Shown here piece after piece: positions 33,909 through 44,559 of a stretch of DNA of 64,000 nucleotides. The translations under genes and the position numbers were made by a program. Numbering within the stretch: the stretch's first letter is position 1; each line of letters starts with the position of its first letter. Below the pieces are notes generated by a model. It was not told where the DNA came from and ran no database searches. It saw nothing but the letters and a program-made list of their open reading frames with translations. The stretch is taken from positions 37,694,099-37,758,098 of the forward strand of contig NC_089744.1 in NCBI RefSeq assembly GCF_040412425.1. Direction: 5' to 3'. This DNA is from Macrobrachium rosenbergii. Lineage: Eukaryota > Arthropoda > Malacostraca > Decapoda > Palaemonidae.

Positions 33909-34639
33909 ATAAGCCATTATGCGATGGAAGTGAATCAGGGAAGGAAAATTCAGAACATCTATCAGATGTAAACAGCGCTGTGTCAGCCACAGACACTGAT
34001 GCATCTGCCAGAAGTGATCAGCCACAGGACTTGTGTAGTAATGTTTCCCAGTCTTCTGTATCAGGCAGTACACTTGATAATGGAAGACAGTGTTCTTCGG
34101 TGCCTTTACAAAACCCAAGTGTTTCCTCTCTGTCACAGAAGGATAATAACCATAAAGTGCTTGAAAATCTAACCATAGTTCCTACGGTTAATGACCAATT
34201 AAGTCATAGACATGTAGCAGGACTTCCAGACCTTCTCACAGAAAGATCAGATCATCATCAGGACAGTAGTGTGGTAGAGAGATTGTCTGATAGGGTAGGA
34301 AAATTAAATGACAAGAAAGAAACTGATCATGAGAAAAGTGAGTGTAGTGGTGCTTTTACTGGCTCTGCCCAAGAAGAGTCAGTTCTTCCATCCATGGGAA
34401 TTCTCCCAGAGGTAGAAGAAACCCTGAACACTCCAGCTTTACCTTTACAAACTTCCCCATCAGCTCCAGAGGAAGAAAAGCGTGAGAAGTCCAGTCCTGA
34501 AATTCAACCAGTTGATCCTTCTAGTGTTGTACACAAAATTAAGAAAATTAAGTGGCAGGATATAGAAGTCCCAATCATTACTCAGAATAACAATGGACCT
34601 TGTCCACTACTAGCCATTGTTAATGTTATGTTGTTAAAG
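33909..34639 (+). CDS. MINDY: MINDY-1/2 (FAM63) deubiquitinase, exon with catalytic Gln and Cys
   Basis: MINDY enzymes are cysteine proteases that trim lysine-48-linked polyubiquitin chains in the cytosol. A splice acceptor (TGATGTTGCAG) precedes 33909 and a donor (AAAG|GTAAGA) follows 34639. The frame is open through 243 codons (33911-34639, entry phase with two bases of a split codon). Residues 1-195 are Ser/Asp/Glu-rich and disordered, like the N-terminus of animal MINDY-1/2. The MINDY domain begins at I-K-W-Q-D-I-E-V-P-I, with T-Q-N-N-N-G-P-C-P-L-L-A-I near the end. Cys is the expected nucleophile and the Gln six residues before it is the oxyanion-hole residue (Gln131/Cys137 in human MINDY-1). 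The start codon must lie in an upstream exon. MINDY-1 and MINDY-2 cannot be told apart here. Confidence 0.92.
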
Positions 34640-34813
34640 GTAAGAACAAGTGGCTTTACATTTTTTAGTTTTCATTACTTAAGACTCACAATGTTAGTAG
34701 TTTTTAATTTACATATTTTTAAAGTATACATTGGCACAGCTTCTGTACAGCTAATTATTTTGATTTCATTATTATGATATCTTTAGCCAAGTAGCTTCTA
34801 AATAGATTTGCAA

Positions 34814-34990
34814 CTTTATGTAAGTGACTTACCAAGTAATTACATAGCTATTCTACACGGCAGTCTAACAAAATTCAAATTTTCACGGTGGTGCTACCAA
34901 TGTTTGTGTAGGTGAAAAGGCCCCGCCCACATTCAGGACTGATAGGTACGAGTCAGCAGAGCGCTTCAATTCGTTTTCTGCCGGCTCCCG
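34814..34990 (+). repeat. Left ITR of DIRS D
   Basis: Its reverse complement matches about 43560-43740. Shared landmarks in order are TTACCAAGTAATTACATAG, CAGTCTAACAAA, TGTGTAGGTGA, AGGCCCCG, CCACATTCA and GCAGAG. Confidence 0.88.
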
Positions 34991-35139
34991 AATAACATCG
35001 GTGGTTTTGTGCAGTCACTGCTTCATCTTTTTGGAATTTTGTCATGGATTTTTGGTAAAGTATTCACTTTTGTGTGGTGGCTTTCAAACTTAGTAATATT
35101 GTTAGCTGTAGTTAATTTTGTATCTAAAGATAGTTCAGT

Positions 35140-37320
35140 ATGTTAGACTTCAGATCTTCAAGCATTCGTTATTGGATTGAGGGTTGTAAAACTATACTAA
35201 TGAAAGTGACTTATGATTCTCACACTAAATGTGTCAAAGGGCAGGATTGTAGTAAAGAACTTACTTGTCCAGAATGTCAGGATTGGGAGGATAATAAATG
35301 GGAAGCTTTGAAGTCTCATCTGGACAAACTAGACAGAGATAGGAAAATGAAGGTGGCCCTTAGAGCTGAAAGTACAGCTAGTCTAGAGGCACCTTCTTTA
35401 CCTAATGTGGTAGATAGCTCTGTTTCTTCTATGATTCGTGTTATGTCTCCCATCCTTAGCCCTCCTACTCCTTTACACCATACTCCTTTGCCAGGTTCCT
35501 GTGCTTCCAGTCCCGACACTGGCCAGTTTCGAAGCGAAGTTTGATAAGAAGCTTGAATTTTTGGCTAACACTGTTATGGAGTCAGGCACCTCTGTCAGAG
35601 ATTTTGTGATGAAAGCACCTTCCAGTGTTCCAAGTGTCAGTGCTATGCAAAGTGACTGTGTTGTGAGTGTTGAGGAGCCTGTTGCGCATTCCCAGGCTTC
35701 GACAGAGCACCACTGTAAAGGCGTCTCTTTTGGTGCAAATTGCATTTCGTTGGATTTAGATGGCTCCTCTTCTGACAGAAAGCGTCAGTGGCACCGCCCT
35801 GCTACTTCTTGGTCTTTGAAAAGGTACTCCATCAATGCGGACAGCTTCCCCACCTCCTGTCAAGAGGCACAAGGTGGCCAGTGTTAGTCCTCAGCCCACC
35901 TGCAGTTTTGCTGTTCCTCCTGCTGCCACTTCTGCTCATTGTCTTCAACCTTCGTGGGATAGTCTGGAGTCTCTCGTGTCATGAGCGTCCTATTTTGGTT
36001 TCCAAGCGACAAGATGCTTCGAGTAAGCACATGTTACCCACTGCTAAGCGCACTCTCATCTCTGAGCGCCCCTCTCCTTCCACAGAAGCGCCACCTCGCT
36101 GCTTCAGACTTCCGCACCTGACCACTTGGCACCAGCTTCTGGGCGCACGGTGCCAGCTGTGGAGCGTTCGGCGCCAAACTCTGGGCGCTCTGCGCCAGCA
36201 GTAGAACACTAAGGATCGCCTTCCTTTTCCTATCTCTGGTTTGTCCAGATGGGACTTAATCGGCTCAGGAAGACTCTTCTTTAGCTCCCGATTAAGCGTC
36301 AACTTAAGGAGCTCATAGGCTTTTTGAAGAAGACTCGTTTCCAAGGGTAAGGACGTGTCTTTATCCCGTCTCTTCTGACGAGAAAGAACCTGAATAGGAT
36401 GCCGCTCCTACTTCAGCTTATTTGTCATTGCTAATGTTTTTTCTGGCTAATTTTCCAGATTTTTTCGAGCCTGCCGCTCCTGATTCCCCAGCCTTGACCT
36501 TCCTTATGAGAAAATGGACTACTGATGTGTGCCTTCCTAATTTAGTGCTTTCCTCTTCCTCGGAAAAAGTCCTTCAGGAAGTAGAGGGAGCAAGGTAAAG
36601 CTACCTTGCTTTCCCTCCTTCGAAACTTCTCAAGAAGTATTGCTTTTATGCCACCAGAGAAGCTTCCTCTTTGGGAGTTTCTGCCTCCTCCCAGGGGGAC
36701 TTCTTTGGGTTGGTTGATGCTACATCGTTCAGTGTTCACCGCAGCCAAGGTTTCCTTTTCTTTGCCTGAGCTTGATCATCTTGTCAGGAATCTTTTCAAG
36801 GTCTCAAAAATTTTTAGCTTCCTCAGTTGGCCCGATTGAAGCTTGTCCAGTTCTGGCTGAAGATTTCTCTTCTGACTGGTTGAGGGTATTGTCTTGCGCA
36901 GACAAGGGAGTCAGAGATCATTCATTCAAGCTTGCTTCCCTGTTTTTGATGGGAATCTTGAAGAAGAGCGAGGTGTGGTGCTCCTTCACCACTAAAGTGT
37001 TACCACAACATAGAAAGCTGCCCTCTTGTTCTCTCCACTGGACAGATCCCATATTTCCCCCCAACACACCGTAAATGAAATTTTGTCTGACTTGCAAAAG
37101 AAATCCACTACTGATCTTCTGGCGCAGTCTTCTGAGCGACCGAAAGAAGCTCCTTCAGCAGCATCAAAGTCCTTCTCTCCTCTGCAACCTCAGCCCTTTT
37201 GAGGAGGAAGGTCTAGACCTCATCCTAGACCTTGGGCCAATCTGCGGCCCCCGTCTAGATCAGTCAAGAATCTTCGTTCAAACCAGCCACCAAAAAATGA
37301 GAACATGTTCTTCATGCCCT
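35140..37320 (+). pseudogene. DIRS D ORF1
   Basis: It starts with M-L-D-F-R-S-S at 35140. The Cys-rich motif reads E-G-C-K-T, then T-K-C-V-K-G-Q-D-C and T-C-P-E-C-Q-D-W, followed by a charged helix (K-L-D-R-D-R-K-M-K-V-A). The first Cys of the motif is Trp (R-Y-W). Frames shift near 35520 and again after 35887. A repeated ...GCGCC-AGC-type region lies at 36120-36210. The LAP2alpha-like region is at 36520-37190 (L-W-E-F-L-P-P in a shifted frame, L-S-C-A-D-K-G-V-R-D, W-C-S-F-T-T-K). Not functional. Confidence 0.75.
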
Positions 37321-38303
37321 GGTAGAAGCCAGGCTGCACCTTTTTTGGGAGGAATAGAACCTTGGGTAGTCCAATCGTTGAGGGAAGGATATTCCATCCC
37401 TTTCCAAGAGAAGCCTCCCTTATCCAAGTCACCGATCAGCTTGACAGTGTACTCGGCTCACTCTGAGAAGTTTTCTTCCCTTTCTCAGGGAGTTGAGTCC
37501 CTTATTCACTTAGGTGCAGTAGAGGGGGTTTTGGATCACGACTCGGAGGGATTATACAACCGTCTCTTCGTGGTCCCCAAGTCATCGGGGGGCTGGAGAC
37601 CAGTTCTGGATGTTAGCGTCCTGTATCGTTTCATGTTGAAAACTCGTTTCATATGGAGACCAATCACTCAGTCTTCTCTCTATCAGGGCAACTGGATGGT
37701 CACTCTGGACATGCAGAATGCCTATTTCCATGTCCCGATACATCCAGATTCCGGAAAGTTCCTGCGGTTTGTCTCTCTGGGCAAAGTTCTCCAGTTTTGA
37801 GCCTTGTGCTTCTGCTTGTCCACAGCCCCACAAGTGTTCACTTGGATCCTTGCTCCTCTTGGGAAATGGCTTCATCTCCTTGACATCTGGCTGCTCCGCT
37901 CCTCTTTGGAGGAGAAGTGCTCGGAGGACTTAAGCAAGACTTTGCCTGACACAAGAGTTGGGCATGCTAATCAACCTCTGAAAGTCGCAAATAGTTCCGA
38001 CCCAGAAGGTTCCCTATTTAGGGATGATTCTGGACTCTCTGACTTTTTGGGTTTTTCTCTCTCCCAAAAGATTGACTCCTGTCTCCAGACTGTCTGGGAG
38101 CTCCTATCCTTCAGGACTTGCTCAACAGTTAAGTGGATGAGTCTGCTTGGAACCTTGGCCTCAGTAGAACCATTTGTGAAGTTGGACAGACTTCACATGA
38201 GGCCTCTTCAGTTTTATCTGAAAGCGTGCTGGAGCGGGAAACCCCAGCCGGACTCCTTCGTATTCCCCATCTCTTCAGAGATCAAAGTGAACCTTCAATG
38301 GTA
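37321..38303 (+). pseudogene. DIRS D reverse transcriptase, active site lost
   Basis: Motifs are G-G-W-R-P-V-L-D-V-S near 37590-37620, M-V-T-L-D-M-Q-N-A-Y-F-H-V-P-I-H near 37696-37743, a stop (TGA) at 37798-37800, then L-S-T-A-P-Q-V-F near 37816-37840. Where Y-L-D-D-W-L-L is expected the sequence reads W-L-H-L-L-D-I-W-L-L, consistent with an in-frame loss of about 24 bases that removes the Y-L-D part. The thumb (M-S-L-L-G-T-L-A-S-V-E, L-H-M-R-P-L-Q-F-Y-L-K) is well kept. Confidence 0.82.
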
Positions 38304-38304
38304 G

Positions 38305-39110
38305 TTGTCTGTAGAAAGGCTTCGAGAAGAGAAGTCTCTTCTACCCCTGCACCCCGACCTAGAATTCTACTCCGATGCCTCAGATCTAGGTTGGGGATCC
38401 CTTTTAGGGAAGCAGAAGATCTCAGGGATGTTATCAGTAGATCAGGGAGCTTTCCACTTTAGTGTAAAGAAATTGAAGGCCATTCACCTGGGTCTCCAGG
38501 CCTTCTCTCCACTCGTTCCGGTAAAGTAGCAGCAGTTTACACGGACAACACCACAGCTCTGCCATATGTCTGCAGACAAGGGGGCACCCACCCCTTCACT
38601 CTCTACAAGACGGCAAAAAACCTCCTTCTCTGGGCAGAGCAGAACCAGGTGAAGATTATCACTCACTTCGTTCAGGGGAAAATGAACGTCCTTGCAGACT
38701 AATTGAGCCGTTGCAATCAAGTCCTGCTGACGAAGTGGACCCAGGACTCCCTCTTATGGGACGATCTCTGGAAGCTTTGGGGCAAACCAGCTGTGGACCT
38801 CTTCGCGAAGTCAAGAAATCATTGTCTGCCTCTCTGTTGCTCCCCAGTCCCAGACCTTGCATGGGCGATGGATGCCATGCTATTGGACTGGACGGGCTTG
38901 GACATCTATGCATTTCTACCTTTTGAGTTGATCAGGGAGGTGATCAACAAGTTCTTCTCTTGCCAGAAAGTCTTAATGACCCTGATCGTTCCATTCTGGC
39001 CCAGGAAGGAATGGTTTCTGGATCACCTGTGACAGTTAGTGGACTTCCCATGACTCTTTCTACAAAATAGTTGCTGCTCAGACAGCCCCACTTCTTCAGG
39101 TTCCATCAAG
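38305..39110 (+). pseudogene. DIRS D RNase H and methyltransferase-like segment
   Basis: RNase H has Y-S-D-A-S-D-L-G-W-G (38369-38398), K-K-L-K-A-I-H-L (E replaced by K at the second acidic position, near 38470) and, after a stop at 38527, Y-T-D-N-T-T-A-L near 38536-38560. The downstream frame 38703-39032 has A-V-D-L-F-A-K-S, L-D-I-Y-A-F-L-P-F-E-L-I-R-E-V and F-W-P-R-K-E-W-F-L. The stop near 39030 and lost Glu indicate decay. Confidence 0.78.
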
Positions 39111-39660
39111 GATTGTTCGTCAGAGCGAAAGGATTTTCGAGGCAGCTGCAGAAGCTATTGCTAGGTACAGACAGTCTTCTTCAAGCAAGCTTAACCAATC
39201 CAAGTGGGCAGTTTTCAGAAGATGGTGCAGCTGACATTTTTCTTTTCCTGAGGACTGACAAGAAGTTGTCTCCTTCCACTATCAGGAGGTATAGGTCAGT
39301 GCTTTCTTCAGTTTTTAAGCATAGAGGCCTGGATCTGTCCTCTAACCAAGATCTGAGTGACCTCATTAGATCCTTTGAAACTTCCAAATTAGAAAAGCCT
39401 GGATTTGTCTCCTGGAATTTAGATGTTCTGAAGTGACACTCTGACCCAACTTTTGAACCTCTCCACTCAACCTCTTTTAAGAACCTCACAAAGAAGACTC
39501 TCTTTCTTGTGGTGTTGGCTACCCCCAAATGTGTTAGCAAGCTGCAAGCCTTCAACAAGAGAGTAGGTTTTTTGCAGGGGAATGCAATATCCTTTCTCTC
39601 TCTTGGTTTCCTTGCCAAGAATGAGGACGTTTCCAAGTCATGGCCTCGCTTGTTTGTTAT
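39071..39660 (+). pseudogene. DIRS D tyrosine recombinase, 5' part
   Basis: Core-binding segments are F-V-R-A-K-G-F-S-R near 39117-39140, F-L-F-L-R-T-D-K near 39237, S-T-I-R-R-Y-R-S-V-L and W-N-L-D-V-L. Then at 39509-39660 come V-L-A-T-P-K-C-V-S-K-L (the first catalytic Arg changed) and F-L-A-K-N-E-D-V. The reading frame is cut at 39660 by the piggyBac-like insertion and resumes at 42573. Confidence 0.8.
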
Positions 39661-39918
39661 CCCTTTAATGCCGACTGGACATATTTTACGTCGACAAAAG
39701 TTGCCTGTCGGGTGCCAAGTGGACGTAAAATACGTCGACTACAAAAAGTTGTTTTAAATATTCGCGGAAAAATACTTATAGGCCTGATTTGCGAAAAATT
39801 TTAAATCGCGCACCTTGAGGGATGCTGGGAGTTCACAGATCATGCTGTTGTTTTGTTTACAAGCGTGACCCAGCTGCGCATGCACGAATTTCTTTCTTAT
39901 CCCAAAAGAAAGCATCAG

Positions 39919-42502
39919 CTAACTCTGCTGAAAATTTTTGCACCGTTTTATATTAGCCTTTACATAAAGTTTTATATATGAAAATGTGCACAATTTCATG
40001 TTGAATACAACAAAAAATAACTCATGGTTGTAGTTTTTATCAATTTTGACATATTTTCATATAAATCACAGTAAGTGCCAAAATTTCAACCTTCGGTCAA
40101 CTTTGACTCGACCTAAATGGTCGAAAAATGCAATTGTAAGCTAAAACTCTTACATTCTAGTAATATTAAATCATTTACCTTCATTTTTCAACAAACGAGA
40201 AGTCTCTAGCACAATATTTCGATTTATGGTGAATTTTTGAAAAAAACTTTTTCCTTATGTCCGCCCTAACTCTGCTGAAAATCTAAGAAATTCTTTAGTC
40301 ACTTTGTCGTAATTTTTGCACTGTTTTGTATTAGCTGTTACATAAAGTTTTATGTAAGAAAATGTGTACAATTTCATGTAGAATACAACAAAAAATAACT
40401 CATAGTTGTAGCTTTTATCAATTTTGACATATTTTCATATAAATCACAATAAGTGCCAAAATTTCAACCTTCGGTCAACTTTGACTCAACCGAAATGGTC
40501 GAAAAATGCAATTGTAAGCTAAAACTCTTACATTCTAGTAATATTCAATCATTTACCTTCATTTTGCAACAAACGAGAAGTCTCTAGCACAGTATTTCGA
40601 TTTATGGAGAATTTTTGAAAAACTTTTTCCTTAAGTCCACGCTAACTCTGCTGAAAATCTTGTAAGAGCCTGATGCCGTCTCTTCCAAACACGTGTTTGT
40701 TTGTGTATTCGTCGTCCATCGGAGTGGACAAGACAACAAGAGCATCTCGTTTTCTTTCTCTAAAGGAATGTAATTTCAACCATACAATATTTCCGTCTGT
40801 TTCTCCCTAACCATTGTTGTCTTGATGTATGTACAATCACCACTACTTGCATTGCCATGCAAGCATTCTAATCACGTACTCATAATGTTCCAACGAATCT
40901 TCTGTATCAAACTGTGTGTATGTTTTTGTTTGTGAAGACACCAAACATCTCGCCACTCCTATGGACGACGAACACACGAACACACACGTGTTTGGAAGAG
41001 ACGGCGTCAGGCTCTTACAATCTCAGAAATTCTTTAGTCACTTTGTCGTAATTTTTGCACAGTTTTATAGTAGCTGTTACATAAAGTTTTATATATAAAA
41101 ATGTGTGCAATTTCATGTAGAATACAACAAAAAATAACTCATGGTTGTAGCTTTTATCAATTTTGACATATTTTCATATAAATCACGATAAGTGCCAAAA
41201 TTTCAACCTTTGGTCAACTTTGACTCGACCGAAATGGTCGAAAAATGCAATTGTAAGCTAAAACTCTTACATTCTAGTAATACTCAATCATTTACCTTCA
41301 TTTTGCAACAAATGAGAAGTCTCGAGCACAATATTTCGATTTATGGTCAATTTTTGAAAAAACTTTTTCCTTACGTCCGCTCACGCTAACTCTGCTGAAA
41401 ATCTCAGAAATTCTTTAGTCACTTTGTCGTAATTTTTGCGCCGTTTTATATTAGCCGTTACATAACATTTTATATGAGAAAATGTGTGCAATTTCATGTA
41501 GAATACAACAAAAATAATTCATGGTTGTAGCTTTTATCAGTTTTGAAATATTTTCATATAAATCACGGTAAGTGCCAAAATTTCAACCTTCGTGAAGGTC
41601 AACTTTGACTTGACCAAAATGGTCGAAAAATGCAGTTGTAAGCTAAAACTCTTACATTTTAGTAATATTCAATCATTTACCTTCATTTTGCAACAAACGA
41701 GAAGTCTCTAGCACAATATTTTGATTTATGGTGAATTTTTGAAAAAACTTTTTCCGTACCTCTGTGCGCACTAACTCTGCTGAAAATCTCAGAATTTCTG
41801 TAGTCACTTTGTCGTAATTTTTGCACTGTTTTATATTAGCCATTACATAAAGTTTTATATAAGAAAATGTGCGCAATTTCATGTATAATACAACAAAAAA
41901 TAACTCATGGTTGTAGCTTTTATCAGTTTTGAAATATTTTCATATAGATCACGATAAGTGCCGAAATTTCAACCTTCGGTCAACTTTGACTCGACCGAAA
42001 TGGTCGAAAAATGCAATTGTAAGCTAGAACTCTTACATTTTAGTAATATTCAATCATTTACCTTCATTTTGCAACAAATGGAAAGTCTCTAGCACAATAT
42101 TTCGATTTATGGTGAATTTTTGAAAAACCTTTTTACGTCCATGATGTTACTTAATTCATGCATCATTTTGTGATAATATTTTCTCTGTGTTGCTTTGATC
42201 GTTTTACAAAAATTTGTTATATACCAAAATCATCGCAATTTAGTGTACAATACAACGAAAAAAAAAATAGCTCATTAGTTTTAACCATTTTGCTCAGCGG
42301 GATTTGTATACAATTATATATGAAATTTTTTTTCGTGCTGTCATATATTCCATTATTTTTTATGGTAATGATATTTTTTTTCATTTCTGATGGTTGCATA
42401 CTAAACTTCAGGCAATGAGAAAAAAATAGCCAAAAATGAACTTTTAATCTTCAAAACTAAGTGTGCTGTGATTTTTTGAAAAAACTTTCTTTCCGCTTCG
42501 GC
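39919..42502. repeat. Satellite array, about 6-7 units of roughly 380 bp
   Basis: The unit begins CTAACTCTGCTGAAAATCTC and recurs at 39919, 40266, 40642, 41386 and 41771, with diverged copies from about 42135 to 42502. Spacings are 347 (first unit lacks about 27 bases), 376, 744 (381 after removing the 363-base MITE and its duplicated target) and 385. A recurrent sub-motif is GGTCAACTTTGACTCGACCG. It is entirely inside the piggyBac-like element. Confidence 0.92.
40661..41019. mobile_element. 359-bp MITE with TGT...ACA ends (Ginger-like)
   Basis: Terminal inverted repeats of about 70 bp with few mismatches begin TGTAAGAGCCTGA at the left and end in the complementary GGCTCTTACA at the right. 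Flanking ATCT at 40657-40660 and 41020-41023 is a 4-bp target duplication. The empty site (GAAAATCTCAGAA) exists in neighbouring satellite units, for example near 41396. TGT...ACA ends with 4-bp duplications are characteristic of Ginger transposons, although no transposase is present to prove the family. Confidence 0.85.
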
Positions 42503-42572
42503 GCTAACTCCCAAACCCCGCCGGCATACGACAGACACTTTCGTAAATAGAGGCTCGGCGTTTAAGGTTTAT

Positions 42573-42995
42573 TAAGAACTTGACAGACATCTTCGGTCCA
42601 GAGGAAGAAGAAAGACTTCTTTGTCCTGTGAAAGCCTTGGAGTACTACCTTCAAAGGACAGAAAAGATCATAGGACCTTCAGACAATCTTTAGTGCTCTG
42701 TGAGGAACCCTTCACGTCCTCTGTCAAAGAATGCTCTTTCCTATTTCTTGAGAAACTTGATTACAGAAGCTCATTCTCAAGTTCAATAAGACACCTGACC
42801 TACCCTTAAGGTCAAAGCTCATGATGTTTGGGCCATTGTGACTTTTGGCTTTTCAAGTAACATGTCTGTCGAGAACATTCTGCAATCAACATTTTGGAAG
42901 TGTAGGTCAGTTTTTGTTTTGCATTATCTTAAAGATGTAGAAATTGTGTTTGAAAATTGTTGTACTTGGGGTCCTTTATCAGTGGCTGGCCTGGT
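42573..42995 (+). pseudogene. DIRS D tyrosine recombinase, 3' catalytic part
   Basis: This continues from 39660. Motifs are G-P-E-E-E-E-R-L-L-C-P-V near 42597-42635, then broken frames, then K-A-H-D-V-W-A-I-V near 42814-42840, which is the His-x-x-Arg motif with Arg changed to Trp (TGG for CGG). L-H-Y-L-K-D-V near 42920-42942 holds the probable catalytic Tyr. The enzyme has lost at least one catalytic residue. Confidence 0.8.
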
Positions 42996-43437
42996 GTTGG
43001 GAAAGGAAGCATCGGGGGCCTTCTGCCCCTCTGCTTTCCTCTCACCTTGATGTAAGGTGTTGAGTTATGGGACACCCTGGGGGTACATTGTACCTGGAGT
43101 ACCCTCCAGTTTTTAGTGGTTGCAGTGGTGGTTTTTATTCTAGTTTTGCCTAGGGCAAGGACATCCTCTTTATCTTTGTCAATCATCGGTGAACCTCCAT
43201 GGCTGCAAAGTACCCACTGAAGTAGGGGCGATTCTTGGCCATTCTGCCATGCCCTCTACAGGTTAAGATGAGCACTGACTAGAGTCAGCATCCACCTGCA
43301 GTAGCTCCCTTACCAGGTAAGGAACAACAAGCGTTGTACCAATGCAAGCAACCTTTCTATTTCAGTCATTACTTTTATTAATGTTTGGAGTAGAATATGT
43401 CCATGTATCCCACCTCCTTTCAATGTGGAATCAGCTA

Positions 43438-43522
43438 TGTAATTACTTGGTAAGTCACTTATATAAAAATATTTTTATGATAAAATAAGGTTTTATATAT
43501 ACTTACCAAGTAATTACATAAT
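43438..43522. repeat. Internal complementary region (ICR) of DIRS D
   Basis: The left half (TATGTAATTACTTGGTAAGT onward) is the reverse complement of the left outer end at about 34814-34850. The right half (AGGTTTTATATATACTTACC onward) is the reverse complement of the right outer end at 43680-43740. In DIRS1 such a region templates completion of the ends on a circular intermediate. Confidence 0.88.
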
Positions 43523-43559
43523 TGGAGCCCGCCCTCCTCCCCTCAAATGGACATGGGCA

Positions 43560-43740
43560 TCAAATGAATTGAAACTCTGCTGAGTTGTACCTGTCAGTCT
43601 TGAATGTGGACGGGGCCTTGTCACCTACACAAATGATGGTAGTGCCACTGCAAAAATTTGAAATTTGTTAGACTGTCATGTAAAATAACTATGTAATTAC
43701 TTGGTAAATATGTATAAAACCTTATTTCATCATAAAAATA
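43560..43740 (+). repeat. Right ITR of DIRS D
   Basis: Inverted relative to 34814-34990 (see landmarks there), ending in AACTATGTAATTACTTGGTA and a tail of about 40 bases that is represented in the ICR. Confidence 0.88.
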
Positions 43741-44559
43741 TAATTTTTGCATGACTGTAGGTTGACTGTTATGTGCCATGCAATTTTTGTTTACTCTTGG
43801 CTTGAATATTATAATTAAATTGCTATTTAGTTAGAAGGAACTGGAGCATATTGTTGTTTATAATTATTAAGTGGTTTAATCAGATCACAGAGTTGAAATA
43901 CTTGACTCCAACGGGGTTGGCTACTGGTATGTTTAATAAGAAAATTACATTTCTAGCTTTCCTCTTAAAAACCTTGGTATATTTCCACTGACATTACTGT
44001 CCCTATTGGCTAGGGATGGGAGGTTTGTGATTGCTGCTTAAGTCTATCTGCTAAATATTCAGTAGACATTGCCATGCTCTTTCAGGGCTTACGAAGATGG
44101 AAAGTTGGCATGGGCACTGTTCATAGGACTATATGTTTGGCCTTAAGGACATTGTGCGCAAGTGCAGTGACTTTTTCCATATCCCTGTTACACATTAATG
44201 ACCTTTAGGTCTTTTACAATATATTTTTGAAATGAATCTTACCTCTCTATTATGATAGCTGTATTTCCTGCATCAGGTGGGCGTATGATAGGGTGTGAAA
44301 AATAAAAAGTTAATATGATAGTCTAGTTTGGACCAAGCATTGTCCCATCCCTTACGGGTGGTTTGAGTGTCTTATAGTTTTCCACTCAGTTTTTTCTCTG
44401 TGGTTGACCTGCAAGGATGCATTTGAGAGTGTTTATGTAATTTCATTGATGATTAGATCGTTATCTGGATTTGATATGGTTTTTCTTGTTTTATTTTTTG
44501 TCATTATGCTGTATAGAATGTCATCCAAAGAGGGGGAAAGACAATTCATAAGGGTATGA

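Larger units (their letters stand above)
39661..42568. mobile_element. piggyBac-like non-autonomous element with internal satellite
   Basis: The left end reads CCCTTTAATGCCGA and the reverse complement of the right end reads ACCTTAAACGCCGA (11 of 14 identical). The element is flanked by TTAT at 39657-39660 and TTAT at 42569-42572. piggyBac elements start CCC/CCT and use TTAA, so TTAT would be a variant or mutated target. Removing the insertion and one TTAT brings the two recombinase halves of DIRS D back into one frame, which confirms the boundaries. Near the left end, ACGTCGAC-containing subterminal repeats occur twice. No transposase is present. Confidence 0.82.
34814..43740 (+). mobile_element. 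DIRS-like retrotransposon D (complete ends, nested insertions)
   Basis: The left ITR starts near 34814 (GTAAGTGACTTACCAAGTAA). The right ITR ends near 43740 as its inverted counterpart. The internal complementary region at 43438-43522 joins the complement of both outer ends. The coding order is ORF1, RT, RNase H, methyltransferase-like segment, recombinase. A 2908-bp piggyBac-like element splits the recombinase at 39660. Without it D would be about 6.0 kb. No target-site duplication is evident, as expected for tyrosine-recombinase integration. Confidence 0.9.

Noticed and set aside
34640..34777. C-terminal extension of the MINDY exon frame
   Set aside because: It begins at a good GTAAGA donor, and the next exon at 51160 continues the domain in phase, so this is intron read-through.
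39661..42568. Satellite as a CRISPR-like or regulatory array
   Set aside because: Units of about 380 bp are contiguous with no alternating unique spacers; this is a eukaryotic satellite inside a transposon.
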